Below are positions 6,423 to 6,844 of a stretch of DNA of 6,844 nucleotides, one piece after another. A program made the position numbers and the translations under genes. Origin of the DNA: Candidatus Sulfotelmatobacter sp. (GTDB lineage: Bacteria > Acidobacteriota > Terriglobia > Terriglobales > Acidobacteriaceae); the NCBI GenBank assembly GCA_030037575.1, contig JASHRB010000400.1, positions 1 to 6,844 on the forward strand, written 5' to 3'. Each line of letters opens with the position of its first letter. The stretch's first letter is position 1. The notes under the pieces are model-generated. The model was not told the DNA's origin. It searched no databases and saw only the letters and a program-made list of their open reading frames with translations.

Positions 6423-6610
6423 GTGTACCGCATGACGTGCGGGACCAGGTGGTGGATTTCGCCCGGCATTGGTCGGAAAAGACCGAGATCGGCGTCGGCC
6501 GATACATTCATTGGCTGGGCGTGACGGCCAGCCAGTTCTATGACTGGCGAGAGCGCTCCTGGTTGGTCAACGAACATTACGGTTGGGTTCCTCGCGATTT
6601 CAGGTTGGAG
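6423..6610 (+). pseudogene. Fragment of an IS3-like transposase N-terminus
   Basis: The plus strand reads AVYRMT, then, after a one-base loss at about 6435, VRDQVVDFARHWSEKTEIGV and onward GRYIHWLGVTASQFYDWRER, NEHYGWVPRDF. I recall this as the N-terminal region of integrase-type (IS3-like, DDE) transposases whose full length is about 330 residues and where the text continues with the EGYRRLTFMMLD motif. Here similarity stops at about 6610 (RLE, where family members have WLE), so the catalytic DDE domain is missing. No intact terminal inverted repeats or target-site duplication could be identified. The fragment adjoins the cut membrane-protein tail, consistent with an old insertion followed by deletion. 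It is inactive. Confidence 0.68.
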
Positions 6611-6712
6611 CGCAGGCTGCGACCCAGTTTGTTGCTCTTCGACTCCACCCAGGCGCTCCATGTGAGGCCCGCAGAGCGCTTCTCCGGAGGTCGGTGTGGC
6701 GACTCGGGGCAC

Positions 6713-6844
6713 TTAGCCTTCGGTGCATTTCGAGCTTTCGAGCAGATACGGGACAACCGCATTCCAGTCTCGTGCGACGGCTCGCAAGCTATCGTCTATC
6801 TTGGCGTCGAGGGCGGAGAACGTCAGAACCGCCGCTTGGACGGG
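6713..6844 (-). CDS. Possible C-terminal end of an unknown protein entering from the right edge
   Basis: The minus-strand frame from the window edge stays open for 43 codons and ends at TAA 6715-6713. It reads AVLTFSALDAKIDDSLRAVA followed by RDWNAVVPYLLESSKCTEG. The composition is protein-like (amphipathic helix pattern, W, few Arg runs), unlike competing frames in this area. No family is recognised and no start is visible. It may be the end of a real gene or a chance frame. Confidence 0.3.
   Translation of the reverse strand, partial: PVQAAVLTFSALDAKIDDSLRAVARDWNAVVPYLLESSKCTEG

Overview
The window looks like chromosomal DNA from a soil-type bacterium, most likely Acidobacteriota. The inference rests on the central gene, a Pkn-type Ser/Thr kinase with one membrane helix and a long PD40/TolB-like propeller, a layout very common in that phylum, and on moderately high GC and small neighbours (DUF6632-like membrane protein, two-domain GNAT, TfoX-like/MmcQ fusion) familiar from acidobacterial genomes. 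No marker gene fixes the taxon.

Left half (1-2970) is a minus-strand gene train. From a clear promoter at 2970-2942 it runs: a two-domain GNAT acetyltransferase broken by several frameshifts (2905-2018); an intact TfoX-N-like plus MmcQ/YjbR fusion (1956-1105); a VOC/glyoxalase-like gene with an internal deletion and a frameshift (1026-642); an intact four-helix DUF6632-like membrane protein (618-250); and, 9 bases further, the N-terminal 80 codons of a deazaflavin-dependent nitroreductase-like protein that leaves the window. Spacings of 61, 78, 23 and 9 bases would allow one transcript. Intact and decayed genes alternate.

The middle (2971-3341) is a divergent intergenic region. The two promoters facing outward share identical hexamers and spacer length (TTGACT-N17-TAACAT). 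The rightward one places its predicted transcript start on or next to the kinase ATG, so the kinase mRNA is probably leaderless. A ribosome-binding site followed by an eight-codon reading frame (MKAVRLFS, stop) may be the relic of another gene.

The right half is the 904-residue kinase (3342-6056): cytoplasmic kinase domain, one transmembrane helix, and about twelve PD40-type repeats, enough for two six-bladed propellers outside the membrane. Beyond it (6057-6844) is debris: a minus-strand C-terminal tail of an unrecognised membrane protein, two hairpins, a fragment of an IS3-like transposase N-terminus, and at the right edge a short minus-strand reading frame that may be the end of another gene.

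No CRISPR array, RNA gene or defence system was seen. The most notable points are the matched promoter pair, the probable leaderless kinase, and the mosaic of decayed genes kept behind good promoter and ribosome-binding signals.
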